A stretch of 64,000 nt of DNA from the NCBI RefSeq assembly GCF_050920755.1, contig NZ_CP158480.1, forward strand, positions 744,001 through 808,000. The letters run 5' to 3'. A model generated the notes under the pieces. It made no database searches. It was not told where the DNA came from and was given only the letters and a program-made list of their open reading frames with translations. The stretch is from Oligella sp050920755. Its GTDB lineage: Bacteria; Pseudomonadota; Gammaproteobacteria; Burkholderiales; Burkholderiaceae_B. Shown here piece by piece: positions 1 to 7,629 of this stretch (position 1 is the stretch's first letter; the number at the start of each line of letters is the position of its first letter). The translations under genes were made by a program, and so were the position numbers.

Positions 1-95
1 GTGTCGTTTTCGATGTCTATGAATACCATGCCGGTGCCGGTGAGGTTGATACAACCAACCAAGTATTGGTGCAACAGGGAATTGAGATTATATAA
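1..95 (+). CDS. C-terminal end of an unidentified protein
   Basis: An open frame enters from the left edge (first full codon at 3) and stops at TAA 93-95. About 30 residues are visible, ending in GIEII. It is followed 12 bases later by a strong terminator hairpin, which supports this being the true end of a plus-strand gene. The visible tail is too short to assign a family. Confidence 0.5.
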   Translation, partial: VVFDVYEYHAGAGEVDTTNQVLVQQGIEII

Positions 96-107
96 TCACG
101 CCTAAGT

Positions 108-137
108 AAAAATGCCGCTATTTATAGCGGCATTTTT
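108..137 (+). terminator. Rho-independent terminator
   Basis: A 13-base perfect stem (108-120 with 125-137) has a four-base loop and ends in a run of T. It lies directly behind the stop codon at 95. Because the stem starts with A and ends with T, it could also act on the minus strand. Confidence 0.8.
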
Positions 138-288
138 GCTATAAATAAGCTGAGACCTTTGCAATAACCCCTCAAACTTCCTAAAATATGGCTTATTTCC
201 TTGCTTTCTTACTTCAGTCCCATGAGTAGTTTCTTTCAACAAACCGCCAAAGCGTAAGTGTCCGACGAACACATATTGAATCTTTCAA

Positions 289-325
289 CAATTAAGGCTC
301 CGAGCTTTGTTCGGAGCCTTAATTG
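289..325 (-). terminator. Hairpin behind IS66 tnpC
   Basis: A perfect 14-base inverted repeat (289-302 with 312-325) with a nine-base loop sits two bases beyond the tnpC stop at 327. It may end the IS66 transcript or block transcription entering from outside. There is no long T run on the minus strand, so the termination role is inferred. Confidence 0.5.
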
Positions 326-326
326 C

Positions 327-1991
327 TTAGCTGTTTGATGTTGCCGTGAGCGGTTGCCAGTTGTGCGGCAATAGCGCTGCAATATCCCTCGCCTTATGCG
401 TTGGCAAGCGCTCAAGCACATCCTTAAGGTAGGCATGTGGATCATGCCCGTTGAGCTTCGCTGATTGGATCAGTGACATGATGACCGCCGCCCGTCGACC
501 TGCAATCGGTGACCCCACAAAGAGCCAATTCTTGCGACCGATAGCAAGTGGACGAATGAGGTTCTCAACCGCATTATTATCCATCGGCACCATGGCATCA
601 TCCAATAGGCGCGTCAAGGCAGGCCAATTGTTGAGACTATACCCAATGGCTTTTGCAATCGCTGAGTTCGGTGGCACGATGGCCTGTTGTGCCCTGAGCC
701 AATCAGCAAAGGTGTCGATGACTGGCTTCAGGTAGCGCTGTCGATAGCTGAGCCGTTCCGGTGGCGCCGGTTGTTTGGCTTGCGCTTCGTGCCGATACAG
801 CACTTGAATGGTGGCTAAGGCTTGCTGTGCTACCGCGCTACCATTGGCTTGGTAAACATCATGAAATTTACGTCGCGCATGCGCCCAACAACCCGCTTCT
901 ATCACCTGACCACTGGCAAAGAGCGCTTTGTAGCCGGCATAATCATCACACATCAAGCTGCCTTGCCAATCACCTAAGAATTCACGTGCATAGACACCAG
1001 AACGACCTTCACGGAAGTCGTACACAACGGCTTTAAATGCGCTGTAAGCACTTGGCGCATAGACCCAGAAGAAGCCTCGCTGCGGCTTATCCTTCTTGTG
1101 ATGCATATAGCGCACTGGCGTTTCATCGGCATGCAACACGGACTGCTTAAGTAGCTCCTTGCGCAAGGCATCCACTAAGGGGGCTAATTGCGCCCCGCAT
1201 TGACCTACCCAATCCGCCAAGGTGGTGCGTGATAGGCGAATACCGGCACGCTCAAAGATCGATTCCTGTCGGTACAGGGGCAAGTGATCGACGTACTTCA
1301 TGGTGAGTACCGCTGCTAAAAGACCAGAAGAGGCTAAGCCCTTATCAATAATTTGCGCCGGTACCGGTGCCTGCCTTAAGGTCTGACAAGGTTGGCACAC
1401 GTACTTACCACGGATATGTTTCTCAAGGGTAAACTTGCCTGGTTGGTAGTCCAGCTTATGACTGACATCCTCACCAACACGCTGCAATTGGCAACCGCAA
1501 CCACACGCGGTGTCTTCCAACTCGTGATGAATCTCAACCACCGGGATACCCGTTGGCAAGGCGTTTTCATTGATGCGTCGGCGACCACGAGGAGCTCGCT
1601 TAGCAGGTTCTTCCTGCAGCTGTTCAGCCAGTTGGCGAAGTTGCTCTTCTTTCTCGCCAATATCACTCCGGATATCTTCTTCAAACAGTCGATACTGTCG
1701 TTGATCCAAATGCTCGTGACTCTTATCGAAGCGAATACGCCTTAAGATTGCTAACTCCATGCGTACTTGCTCAAGCTGTTGATTTAGCAATCGATTGCTC
1801 GCATCACGCTCAACAATGGTGCGCTGATGCTCAACAATAGTCTGCTCGCATTCAGCAATTACAGCTTGCTGCGCAACAATGACCGCCTCCTGTTTGCCCA
1901 AGGCGGCATGACTCTGCAATAGCAACTGTCGCAGTTCATTCGCACTTAAGGCGTCAAGATTCGTAGGAAGGGTAAAAGAAGAGTTCGGCAT
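327..1991 (-). CDS. tnpC: IS66-family transposase TnpC
   Basis: The 554-residue transposase of the IS66 element. An N-terminal coiled-coil region (about residues 20-130, rich in Q, E and leucine) is followed by the IS66 zinc-binding segment CGCGC...CQPC (about 163-202) and a DDE catalytic domain with D289 in HADETPVRY, D350 in CDDYAGY and E476 in NNAVENLIRP. These are the signatures of the family. The open frame extends upstream to 2036, but ATG 1991 (MPNSSFTL) is the better match to the usual start. tnpB lies 86 bases upstream on the same strand. The gene appears intact, so the element may still be mobile. Confidence 0.93.
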   Translation of the reverse strand: MPNSSFTLPTNLDALSANELRQLLLQSHAALGKQEAVIVAQQAVIAECEQTIVEHQRTIVERDASNRLLNQQLEQVRMELAILRRIRFDKSHEHLDQRQYRLFEEDIRSDIGEKEEQLRQLAEQLQEEPAKRAPRGRRRINENALPTGIPVVEIHHELEDTACGCGCQLQRVGEDVSHKLDYQPGKFTLEKHIRGKYVCQPCQTLRQAPVPAQIIDKGLASSGLLAAVLTMKYVDHLPLYRQESIFERAGIRLSRTTLADWVGQCGAQLAPLVDALRKELLKQSVLHADETPVRYMHHKKDKPQRGFFWVYAPSAYSAFKAVVYDFREGRSGVYAREFLGDWQGSLMCDDYAGYKALFASGQVIEAGCWAHARRKFHDVYQANGSAVAQQALATIQVLYRHEAQAKQPAPPERLSYRQRYLKPVIDTFADWLRAQQAIVPPNSAIAKAIGYSLNNWPALTRLLDDAMVPMDNNAVENLIRPLAIGRKNWLFVGSPIAGRRAAVIMSLIQSAKLNGHDPHAYLKDVLERLPTHKARDIAALLPHNWQPLTATSNS

Positions 1992-2077
1992 GAGCTGTAC
2001 TATAGCGCATGCCGATAAAAGAAGCGATAGGCACAATACCCAATTGACAAGATCGCAGCGATCAGGTCAAGATCAGA

Positions 2078-2491
2078 TTAGGCGTGACGAAAGGTGCCTG
2101 CATCCCCTAGACGTTGCCAAGGCAGACCATACACTAAGGCGTGCAGCTGCGTTGCACTCAGGGTCGGATTGATTAAATCGCCCGCACCCCGAAAGCGTCC
2201 CTCATGCAAACGGCGTGTACATAACCACGTCCCCATCGCATCATGGCTTATCAGCTTTAACAGGTGTTGAGTGCGATTTAAGAACACATAGGCTTCATGA
2301 GGCGCCACCTGACCGAAGGTTTGAATGACCTTGGTGCGTAGTGTATCCATACCAGCACGTAAGTCAGTGGCTTCACTCATAAGCACGATCTTCTCTAACG
2401 CCAACCAATCACCAGACCGTGCTTGGTGAGGTAAAATCAACGGAACACTCGCACCAGCAGTGCGACTAAACGTCTCAGACGTCAAGGGCAT
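2078..2491 (-). CDS. tnpB: IS66 accessory protein TnpB (Orf2 family)
   Basis: A 137-residue protein with the conserved IS66 Orf2 pattern: a DLRAGMD-type segment near residue 43, a YVFLNRTQHLLKL strand region, and the LHEGRF plus LSATQL segments toward the C-terminus. TnpB is needed together with TnpC for transposition of IS66-type elements; its biochemical role is poorly defined. The ATG at 2491 has GGAG seven bases upstream. It is the first gene of the element on the minus strand. Confidence 0.9.
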   Translation of the reverse strand: MPLTSETFSRTAGASVPLILPHQARSGDWLALEKIVLMSEATDLRAGMDTLRTKVIQTFGQVAPHEAYVFLNRTQHLLKLISHDAMGTWLCTRRLHEGRFRGAGDLINPTLSATQLHALVYGLPWQRLGDAGTFRHA

Positions 2492-3541
2492 GATTTTCTC
2501 CTAATCTAAACAAAACCTTAGTGTGACCTCAATTAGAAGAGATGGCTAGATGTGTTCGTCGGACGCTTACGCCAAAGCCCGTATTGCCAAACACCTCGAC
2601 CGTTTTCCGTTACTTAAGTTAGATCAAGTGATTGATTGGCGACCGATTGAACGCTACCTCAATTCACAAAAGCAGCGTCGATTGACGACTCAACAAGGTC
2701 GTCCGAGTTATCCCGTGCTCGCCATGTTTAAGGCAGTCCTATTGGGTCAATGGCATAGCCTCTCCGATCCGGAGCTTGAGCATAGTTTGGTGACTCGCAT
2801 TGATTTTACGATTTTTTGCGGTTTTGATGATATGGACGTTCCCGATCACAGTACCCTATGCCGTTACCGCAATTGGTTGGCTGAGGAGGTTTTATTGGAT
2901 AAGCTGTCAGTGCTTATCAATCAGCATTTAAGCGAGAAGGGTCTAAAAGTAGCCAAGGCGCAAACGGCAGTGGTTGATGCGACGATTATTCAAACGGCAG
3001 GTCGTAAGAAAATGAAGGCAATTGAGCAGCTTGAGGACGGTGAGTATCATGAGTCTGCACCAAGCACTGATAAGGATGCACGTTGGACAAAAAAGGGGGC
3101 TGACTTCCATATAGGCTTTAAGCTACATGCTCGTTCGGATGGTGAGGGCTATATTGAAAAGCTTAATACCACGCCCGCTAATGTGCATGAGGTTAATCAA
3201 CTTGAACCGCTCGTCAATGATTTGGAACAGGGCACGAGAGTAGAAGCGGATAAGGGCTATAGCAGCGCAAAGAATCGAAAGCGATTACAAGCGCTCGGCT
3301 TAGAAGATGGCATTATGCAAAAGGCGCATCGCGGTTCAGTGTTGACACGTGAGCAGATAGAACGCAACAAGCGTTTATCTAAGACTCGCTATGTGATTGA
3401 GCAAAGTTTCGGCACGCTGCACCGTAAATTCAAACATAAGCGGGCAAGCTGTTTTGGTCTCGTCAAGGTGCATGCGCAGTCGCTTTTGAAAGCGATTTGC
3501 ATCAATTGTTTAAAAGCTGCCAATAAGCTTAGGATAGTTGC

Positions 3542-3602
3542 GCCTAATTTTGCCTAAAAGGCAGAATTAGGCAGATAAATGCCTAAAAAACAGGCATTTA
3601 TC
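3542..3602 (+). terminator. Two hairpins at the end of the IS5 transposase gene
   Basis: The first inverted repeat (3542-3554 with 3560-3572) overlaps the transposase stop at 3557. The second is a perfect 11-base stem (3574-3584 with 3592-3602). Such structures next to the right end of IS elements commonly end the transposase message. No clean T run follows, so the function is inferred. Confidence 0.5.
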
Positions 3603-3712
3603 GATAAAAGCGGGGTGAAATTTGTCGAAAATTTCCAAAAAAATCAAAAAATCAAAAAAATTTCCAAGTAGAACAGAAATCCGGTATTTAACTGCTTTTA
3701 TGCAAAAGTCTC

Positions 3713-3944
3713 AAGCTGTCTAAACAAATGTTTGGCTTTTGTTTAGACCGATGTTCTATCCGCAAGCGTGGGGATAGTGAGGTTCTGTAGTGAGCGAGCA
3801 AAATTAAAGCCACCTGATAAACAGTAGCCCTCAGTAAAAGACAGCGATTAAGATTAATCGTATCCGCTTATGTCGTGCGCTAAGACTTAACACCATATGG
3901 CAATAGCGCAAAACTTGCGACTCGCCATCGATGGTTTTAAAAAC
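3713..3944. other. Intergenic DNA right of IS5, with a hairpin and a CRISPR-repeat-like 29-mer
   Basis: No gene is visible. A perfect 11-base inverted repeat (3718-3728 with 3738-3748) is followed by a lone 29-base sequence (3753-3781) whose GTTC start, CCGC...GCG centre and GGGGATA end recall type I-E CRISPR repeats. No second copy occurs about 60 bases away, and no cas gene is in the window, so it is not an array. Confidence 0.4.
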
Positions 3945-4460
3945 TTAGACCCGATTCCAAGGAGCCAACATCAGAAGTCTGGCTAAACCACAGAATCCGG
4001 TAAGACCGGCAACCAGTAAACCTGCACCGACAAAGGCACTTAAAATATACCAAGCCGGATTAAGCCAAGTGCCTAATACCACACCTAAAATCACCAGTGT
4101 ACCAACGGCGATTTGTACTTGACGCTGTAGTTCTAATGGTGCATTAGCCCTTACTTCGACAGGCAGCCCCTGCTTTTGCCAACTATCAATACCGCCCTCA
4201 AGAATGTAGTGTGCCTTAGCGTTTTGAGCTGCGGCAGCCAGTTTATTGGCATTGGTACGAGTACGCATACCGGACTGACATAAGAAAATCACCACGCCGT
4301 CATCAGGCATTTTATCGGCCGATAACTCATCAACGGTGTGATTAAGCGAGTTGGGAATGTGACGATTACGGTACTCGGCAGCTGAACGAATATCAATTAA
4401 AACAGCACCGTCCCTAACAAGGGTAGCCGCTTGATCGGCAGTAATGAGCGGTAAGGTCAT
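3945..4460 (-). CDS. ygaP: Rhodanese-domain membrane protein, YgaP-like
   Basis: A 171-residue protein with an N-terminal rhodanese domain and a C-terminal pair of hydrophobic helices (about residues 104-150), the layout of E. coli YgaP. The persulfide-forming cysteine is C61 in the loop CQSGMRT. Known YgaP is an inner-membrane sulfurtransferase. ATG 4460 was chosen over an in-frame TTG at 4466 because it gives the standard MTLPLIT start; neither has a good ribosome site. It lies 43 bases downstream of a YgaV-type regulator on the same strand, matching the ygaVP arrangement and a role in sulfide or persulfide handling. Confidence 0.87.
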   Translation of the reverse strand: MTLPLITADQAATLVRDGAVLIDIRSAAEYRNRHIPNSLNHTVDELSADKMPDDGVVIFLCQSGMRTRTNANKLAAAAQNAKAHYILEGGIDSWQKQGLPVEVRANAPLELQRQVQIAVGTLVILGVVLGTWLNPAWYILSAFVGAGLLVAGLTGFCGLARLLMLAPWNRV

Positions 4461-4503
4461 AAGCAAAATAAAATCAAATAAAGATTAAAGTGTCCAAATC
4501 GGA

Positions 4504-4806
4504 CTAGGCACAAAAAATCTCCTTGATCGAAGCCACAATCTTGAACACTCGATCATCGATAATACGATAGTTAAGTGTTTGAGCCTGACGACGGAAATCA
4601 ATCAAACCCTCTTTGCGCATAATCGCAATATGCTGTGATAATGCTGATTGGCTTAGACTCGAATACTGATGAATCTGACCAACACTCATCTCACCATTTT
4701 CAGCGAGTAGACAGAGGATTAACAGTCGATGTTGATTACCTAGGGTTTTAATAAAATCCGCAGCCTCTTTGGATAGAGTTTCTAAATCGTTAGTTTTAGT
4801 GTTCAT
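4504..4806 (-). CDS. ygaV: ArsR-family repressor, YgaV/SqrR-like persulfide sensor
   Basis: A 100-residue winged-helix protein. The recognition region SLSQSALSQHIAIMRKEGLI (about 51-70) is typical of ArsR regulators. Two cysteines, C32 in LLILCLL and C99 in the C-terminal EIFCA, sit where the redox pair of YgaV, BigR and SqrR sits; in those proteins a sulfur bridge between them releases DNA. Metal-site residues of classical ArsR proteins are absent. The gene precedes the rhodanese gene, so self-repression plus control of the rhodanese is the likely circuit. Confidence 0.87.
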   Translation of the reverse strand: MNTKTNDLETLSKEAADFIKTLGNQHRLLILCLLAENGEMSVGQIHQYSSLSQSALSQHIAIMRKEGLIDFRRQAQTLNYRIIDDRVFKIVASIKEIFCA

Positions 4807-5115
4807 ATTAACTTTTCTATTTTAAATTATAGTGAAATAAAATTCAAGGTTAAATTGGTATTTATTAACAGCAACTCTAAATTATACTGTTTCTAAGTTT
4901 AATGAAGAATTTTAACTGTCAACAGGGGGCTTCAGTTTGTAAGGGTTTATAACCGCTTTAATACTAAAGTATTAGATTGGTTATTTCCATCCCTGATTCT
5001 ATCATTAGCAGCCGAAAAATCACAGATCAGATAAAGCACTATCATGCTTTTTTTTGCATAAATAGTGCTTTATTGAAAAAAATCGTTTGCATTATTGCTT
5101 GATGTGGGTGTTAGA
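4807..5115 (-). other. Intergenic region: ygaV promoter side and 3' end of the phn operon
   Basis: An AT-rich stretch directly upstream of ygaV (about 4807-4900) contains two similar words, TTAAATTATAGTG (4821) and TAAATTATACTG (4880), which could be operator half-sites; this is a guess from repetition only. Further right is a palindrome (5032-5072). No open frame of interest was found. Confidence 0.4.
5032..5072 (-). terminator. Long palindrome downstream of phnE
   Basis: TAAAGCACTAT (5032-5042) pairs perfectly with ATAGTGCTTTA (5062-5072), with a second small inverted repeat (ATGC/GCAT) in the loop. It lies 44 bases past the last phn gene on the minus strand, so it may be the operon's terminator or a transcript-stabilising end. 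Confidence 0.45.
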
Positions 5116-5940
5116 TTAAATCAGCTTCTGTCTAAGCTTCATCGTAATCCATTCACTCACAATTACCGTGGCAAAGATCACGATCAGTATCATGGTGACT
5201 TTAGGCCAAGCCAATGTATTGAGGGCGGCATTTAGCTTTAAGCCCATACCGCCGGCACCGACGAGACCTAGTACCGTGGATTCACGGATATTAATGTCCC
5301 AGCGGAATACGCAAATACCGGCGAGGGTCGGGGCGATTTGTGGAAAGACACCCCAAGTAATCACTTGAGACGGTGCGGCACCGGTCGCAATAATGGCCTC
5401 AACCGGTTCATGATGAATTTCCTCGATGGCCTCATACAGTAACTTACCGATAAAACCGATAGAGCGTAGGGCAATTGCAATAATACCGGCCAATACCCCC
5501 GGACCTAAGATAGACACCAATAGCAAGGCCCAAATTAATGAGTTGATTGAGCGTGATGAAACGATAATCAACAGCGCAAAGGGTCTTAAAAAAAGTGCGC
5601 TTGGGGTCGTGTTACGAGCCGCTAAAAATGCCACCGGTACCGCCAGTACGGCACCTAATAAAGTGCCTAGGGTAGCGATATTGATCGTTTCCCAAAGCGG
5701 CCACCAAAGCTCTTTCATAGAGAGCCAGTTCGGTGGCATCATACGACTGCCGATATCCTTCATCTGACGTGGCGCATCCATCACAAATGCCCAAATCGTG
5801 TCTTTAGTCATGACTTGAAAGGCCCACAGCACAAAGGCAATGGCGATCAACCAAAGCATAAAGACGGTGGCATTTTGTAAGGGAGTGCGTTTATGCCATT
5901 GACGCATTTCGCTAGAATTAAAACTTAAGCTGCTACTCAT
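5116..5940 (-). CDS. phnE: Phosphonate-type ABC transporter permease (PhnE family)
   Basis: A 274-residue inner-membrane permease with about six hydrophobic segments. The ABC-interaction (EAA) loop is visible as EEIHHEPVEAIIATGAAPSQVI, followed by the RESTVLGLVGAGGMG segment typical of PhnE. It is the last gene of the minus-strand unit phnD-phnC-phnE-phnE and its ATG overlaps the stop of the preceding permease (ATGA), implying translational coupling. It probably forms a heterodimer with the upstream permease. PhnE-type systems take up phosphonates, phosphite or related anions; the substrate cannot be told from the permease. Confidence 0.88.
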   Translation of the reverse strand: MSSSLSFNSSEMRQWHKRTPLQNATVFMLWLIAIAFVLWAFQVMTKDTIWAFVMDAPRQMKDIGSRMMPPNWLSMKELWWPLWETINIATLGTLLGAVLAVPVAFLAARNTTPSALFLRPFALLIIVSSRSINSLIWALLLVSILGPGVLAGIIAIALRSIGFIGKLLYEAIEEIHHEPVEAIIATGAAPSQVITWGVFPQIAPTLAGICVFRWDINIRESTVLGLVGAGGMGLKLNAALNTLAWPKVTMILIVIFATVIVSEWITMKLRQKLI

Positions 5941-6761
5941 AACATTTTCCGACGAACAATACTGGAGGTGTATTCAGCAATCATCACCACCGCAATAATT
6001 AAAATCAAAATAGCGGCAGCCGAGCTATATTCATATCGGTCCATGGCAGTACCCAAGGTGCCGCCAATACCACCGGCTCCGATAATACCGATCACTGCAG
6101 ACTCACGGAAATTAATATCGAGACGATAGAGTGACAGACCGACTAAGCGCGGTAAACATTGAGTCAGTACCGCAAAGTCCAGCATTTGTAAGAAACCGGC
6201 ACCGGTCGCTTCCATGGCTTCAAGCTGAGAGGCTTGAATTTCTTCAATATCCTCAGCTAATAATTTGGCTAAAAAACCAATCGTGGCAAAGCTTAGCGTT
6301 AAGAAACCCGCAAAAGCCCCAAAGCCAAATAAAGCCACCATAAAGATGGCCACGATAATTTCGTTTAAAGTTCTGGAAATAGCGATAATGCCGCGGCAGA
6401 GTAGATAGATCCAAGTAGGGCTCAGGTTTTTTGCGGCGCCAACGGCAATCGGAATGGAAATAATAATCCCTGCTGCTGTTGAAGTCAGTGCCATGGTCAG
6501 ACTTTCTACCATACCTTGCCAAATATCTGCGCCGCGCGTACTGAAGTCCGGACTTAAAAAGCCTTTAATAAAAATCCAGGCACGCTCCCAGCCTTGGCTT
6601 AAGCGCACCCAGTTAATCTCGATGGAGCCGATGCTCAACACCAAATAAATCATCGCCCCAATCAGTAAGCCATAGCGAACCGGCGGATTACGGATAAAGG
6701 GCGGTTTTTTCCATTGGGTGGGATAGGCAGGCGGCATTAAAGAATTAGACGGATTATTCAT
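5937..6761 (-). CDS. phnE: Phosphonate-type ABC transporter permease (PhnE family), first copy
   Basis: A 274-residue permease related to its downstream neighbour: six or so membrane segments, an EAA loop EEIQASQLEAMEATGAGFLQ and the segment FRESAVIGIIGAGGIG. The frame is open as far as 7037, but that upstream part merely shadows phnC. ATG 6761 (MNNPSNSL) has GAGG eight to eleven bases upstream and lies 13 bases past the phnC stop. Two adjacent phnE genes are common in phosphonate and phosphite importers and usually make a heterodimeric channel. Confidence 0.88.
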   Translation of the reverse strand: MNNPSNSLMPPAYPTQWKKPPFIRNPPVRYGLLIGAMIYLVLSIGSIEINWVRLSQGWERAWIFIKGFLSPDFSTRGADIWQGMVESLTMALTSTAAGIIISIPIAVGAAKNLSPTWIYLLCRGIIAISRTLNEIIVAIFMVALFGFGAFAGFLTLSFATIGFLAKLLAEDIEEIQASQLEAMEATGAGFLQMLDFAVLTQCLPRLVGLSLYRLDINFRESAVIGIIGAGGIGGTLGTAMDRYEYSSAAAILILIIAVVMIAEYTSSIVRRKML

Positions 6762-6774
6762 CAGCTTTAATCCT

Positions 6775-7614
6775 CTAAGCCGCACTGACAGCCGCATTTT
6801 TAAGTGACGCCGTTGATTCCTCAGCGTCAGCGCCGGCGGCATTTTGAGCGGCGATTTTTTTACAAATGGCGGTCCAGTCCTCATCACCGTAAATGGTGCT
6901 GAGTACGCTATCATCCAGTGCTTTGGAAGGGCCGTCAAAAACCACTGAACCGGCACGTAAGCCGACAATGCGCGGTAGGAATTCAGTCGCCAACACCACG
7001 TCATGAATATTGATAATGGCAGCCAAACCGCGTTCACGACAAAGCTCGATAATCAAACGCATAATTTGGCGTGAGGTCTTGGGGTCTAAGCTGGCAGTCG
7101 GTTCATCAATCAGTAGCAGATCGGGGCGCTGAATTAAAGCACGTGCAATACCGACCCGTTGGCGTTGACCGCCGGATAGTTCATCGGCGCGATTATTTTC
7201 TTTGCCTTTTAAACCGACGCGGTCTAAAAGCTCATAAGCTTCGGCAATATCTTCCGGGTTAAAACGACGAAACCAGCTATTCCAAAAGCCCATCTGCCCT
7301 AAGCGGCCGGACAGTACATTTTCCATCACTGTGAGACGTTCTACCAAGGCATATTCTTGGAAGATCATACCGATACGACGACGTTCCTGTCTTAATTGCT
7401 TTTTGGATAATTGATTGAGATCTTTGCCTTGAAGCAAAATAGTGCCTTTGCTGGGCTCTACTAAGCGATTAACACAACGGATTAGGGTCGATTTCCCCGC
7501 TCCTGAAGGCCCAATCAGGCCGATAACTTCGCCTGATTGGACTTCAAGGTTGATCCCTTTAAGCACCGGTTCATTGCTGTTGTAGCGCTTTTCAAGGTCA
7601 ACAAGTTTCAGCAT
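6775..7614 (-). CDS. phnC: Phosphonate-type ABC transporter ATP-binding protein
   Basis: A 279-residue ATPase with Walker A GPSGAGKST (about 35-43), Q-loop IFQEYALVERLTV, signature LSGGQRQRVGIARAL (about 144) and Walker B LLLIDEPTASLDP. The Q-loop wording and length are typical of PhnC. The C-terminal 25 residues are alanine-rich and look like a non-conserved tail. It lies between the binding protein gene and two permease genes and would energise uptake at the cytoplasmic face. Confidence 0.9.
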   Translation of the reverse strand: MLKLVDLEKRYNSNEPVLKGINLEVQSGEVIGLIGPSGAGKSTLIRCVNRLVEPSKGTILLQGKDLNQLSKKQLRQERRRIGMIFQEYALVERLTVMENVLSGRLGQMGFWNSWFRRFNPEDIAEAYELLDRVGLKGKENNRADELSGGQRQRVGIARALIQRPDLLLIDEPTASLDPKTSRQIMRLIIELCRERGLAAIINIHDVVLATEFLPRIVGLRAGSVVFDGPSKALDDSVLSTIYGDEDWTAICKKIAAQNAAGADAEESTASLKNAAVSAA

Positions 7615-7629
7615 TGATTTACCTTTGAA

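Larger units (their letters stand above)
254..2570 (-). mobile_element. IS66-family insertion sequence
   Basis: Ends match as inverted repeats starting with the IS66-typical GTAA: 254-274 and 2550-2570, about 21 bases with one mismatch. An exact 8-bp target duplication GCCAAAGC flanks it (246-253 and 2571-2578), the size expected for IS66. The element is 2317 bp and carries tnpB and tnpC, both on the minus strand. No tnpA (orf1) is present, so it is a two-gene variant of the usual three-gene IS66 plan. Confidence 0.93.
222..3557 (+). pseudogene. IS5-family transposase gene split by IS66
   Basis: The original ATG is at 222 and gives MSSFFQQTAKAR. The frame breaks at 253 where IS66 enters and resumes at 2571 after one copy of the target duplication is removed, running to the stop at 3557. 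Rejoined, the protein would be about 339 residues, the usual length for IS1106-type transposases. The DDE catalytic residues survive in the second part: D in AVVDATIIQ, D in VEADKGYSS, and the Y-R-E signature around RYVIEQSFGTLHRK. A start inside the IS66 end (2550) also opens the reading frame, so a near-full-length protein with a foreign N-terminus is conceivable, but no ribosome site was seen there. Confidence 0.9.
152..3712 (+). mobile_element. IS5-family (IS1106-like) insertion sequence, interrupted by IS66
   Basis: Terminal inverted repeats are GAGACCTTTGCA (152-163) and TGCAAAAGTCTC (3701-3712), with one mismatch. Both ends are flanked by the same five bases, AAGCT (147-151 and 3713-3717). 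IS5 elements usually duplicate four bases, so one matching base may be chance. The single transposase gene resembles those of IS1106-type elements in Neisseria. A complete IS66 element sits inside the first codons of that gene, so this copy cannot make its own transposase. Without the insert the IS5 element would be about 1.24 kb, a normal size for the group. Confidence 0.88.

Noticed and set aside
451..735. Plus-strand open frames inside the IS66 tnpC gene (also 761-1036 and 1392-1745)
   Set aside because: They are antisense to a well-supported transposase, have no family likeness, and lack ribosome sites.
3753..3781. CRISPR array
   Set aside because: Only a single imperfect repeat-like sequence exists; no spacing-regular copies or cas genes are in the window, so it is kept only as a low-interest observation.
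6762..7037. N-terminal 92-residue extension of the first PhnE permease
   Set aside because: It lies wholly inside phnC in another frame; the ATG at 6761 has a good ribosome site and gives the normal PhnE length.
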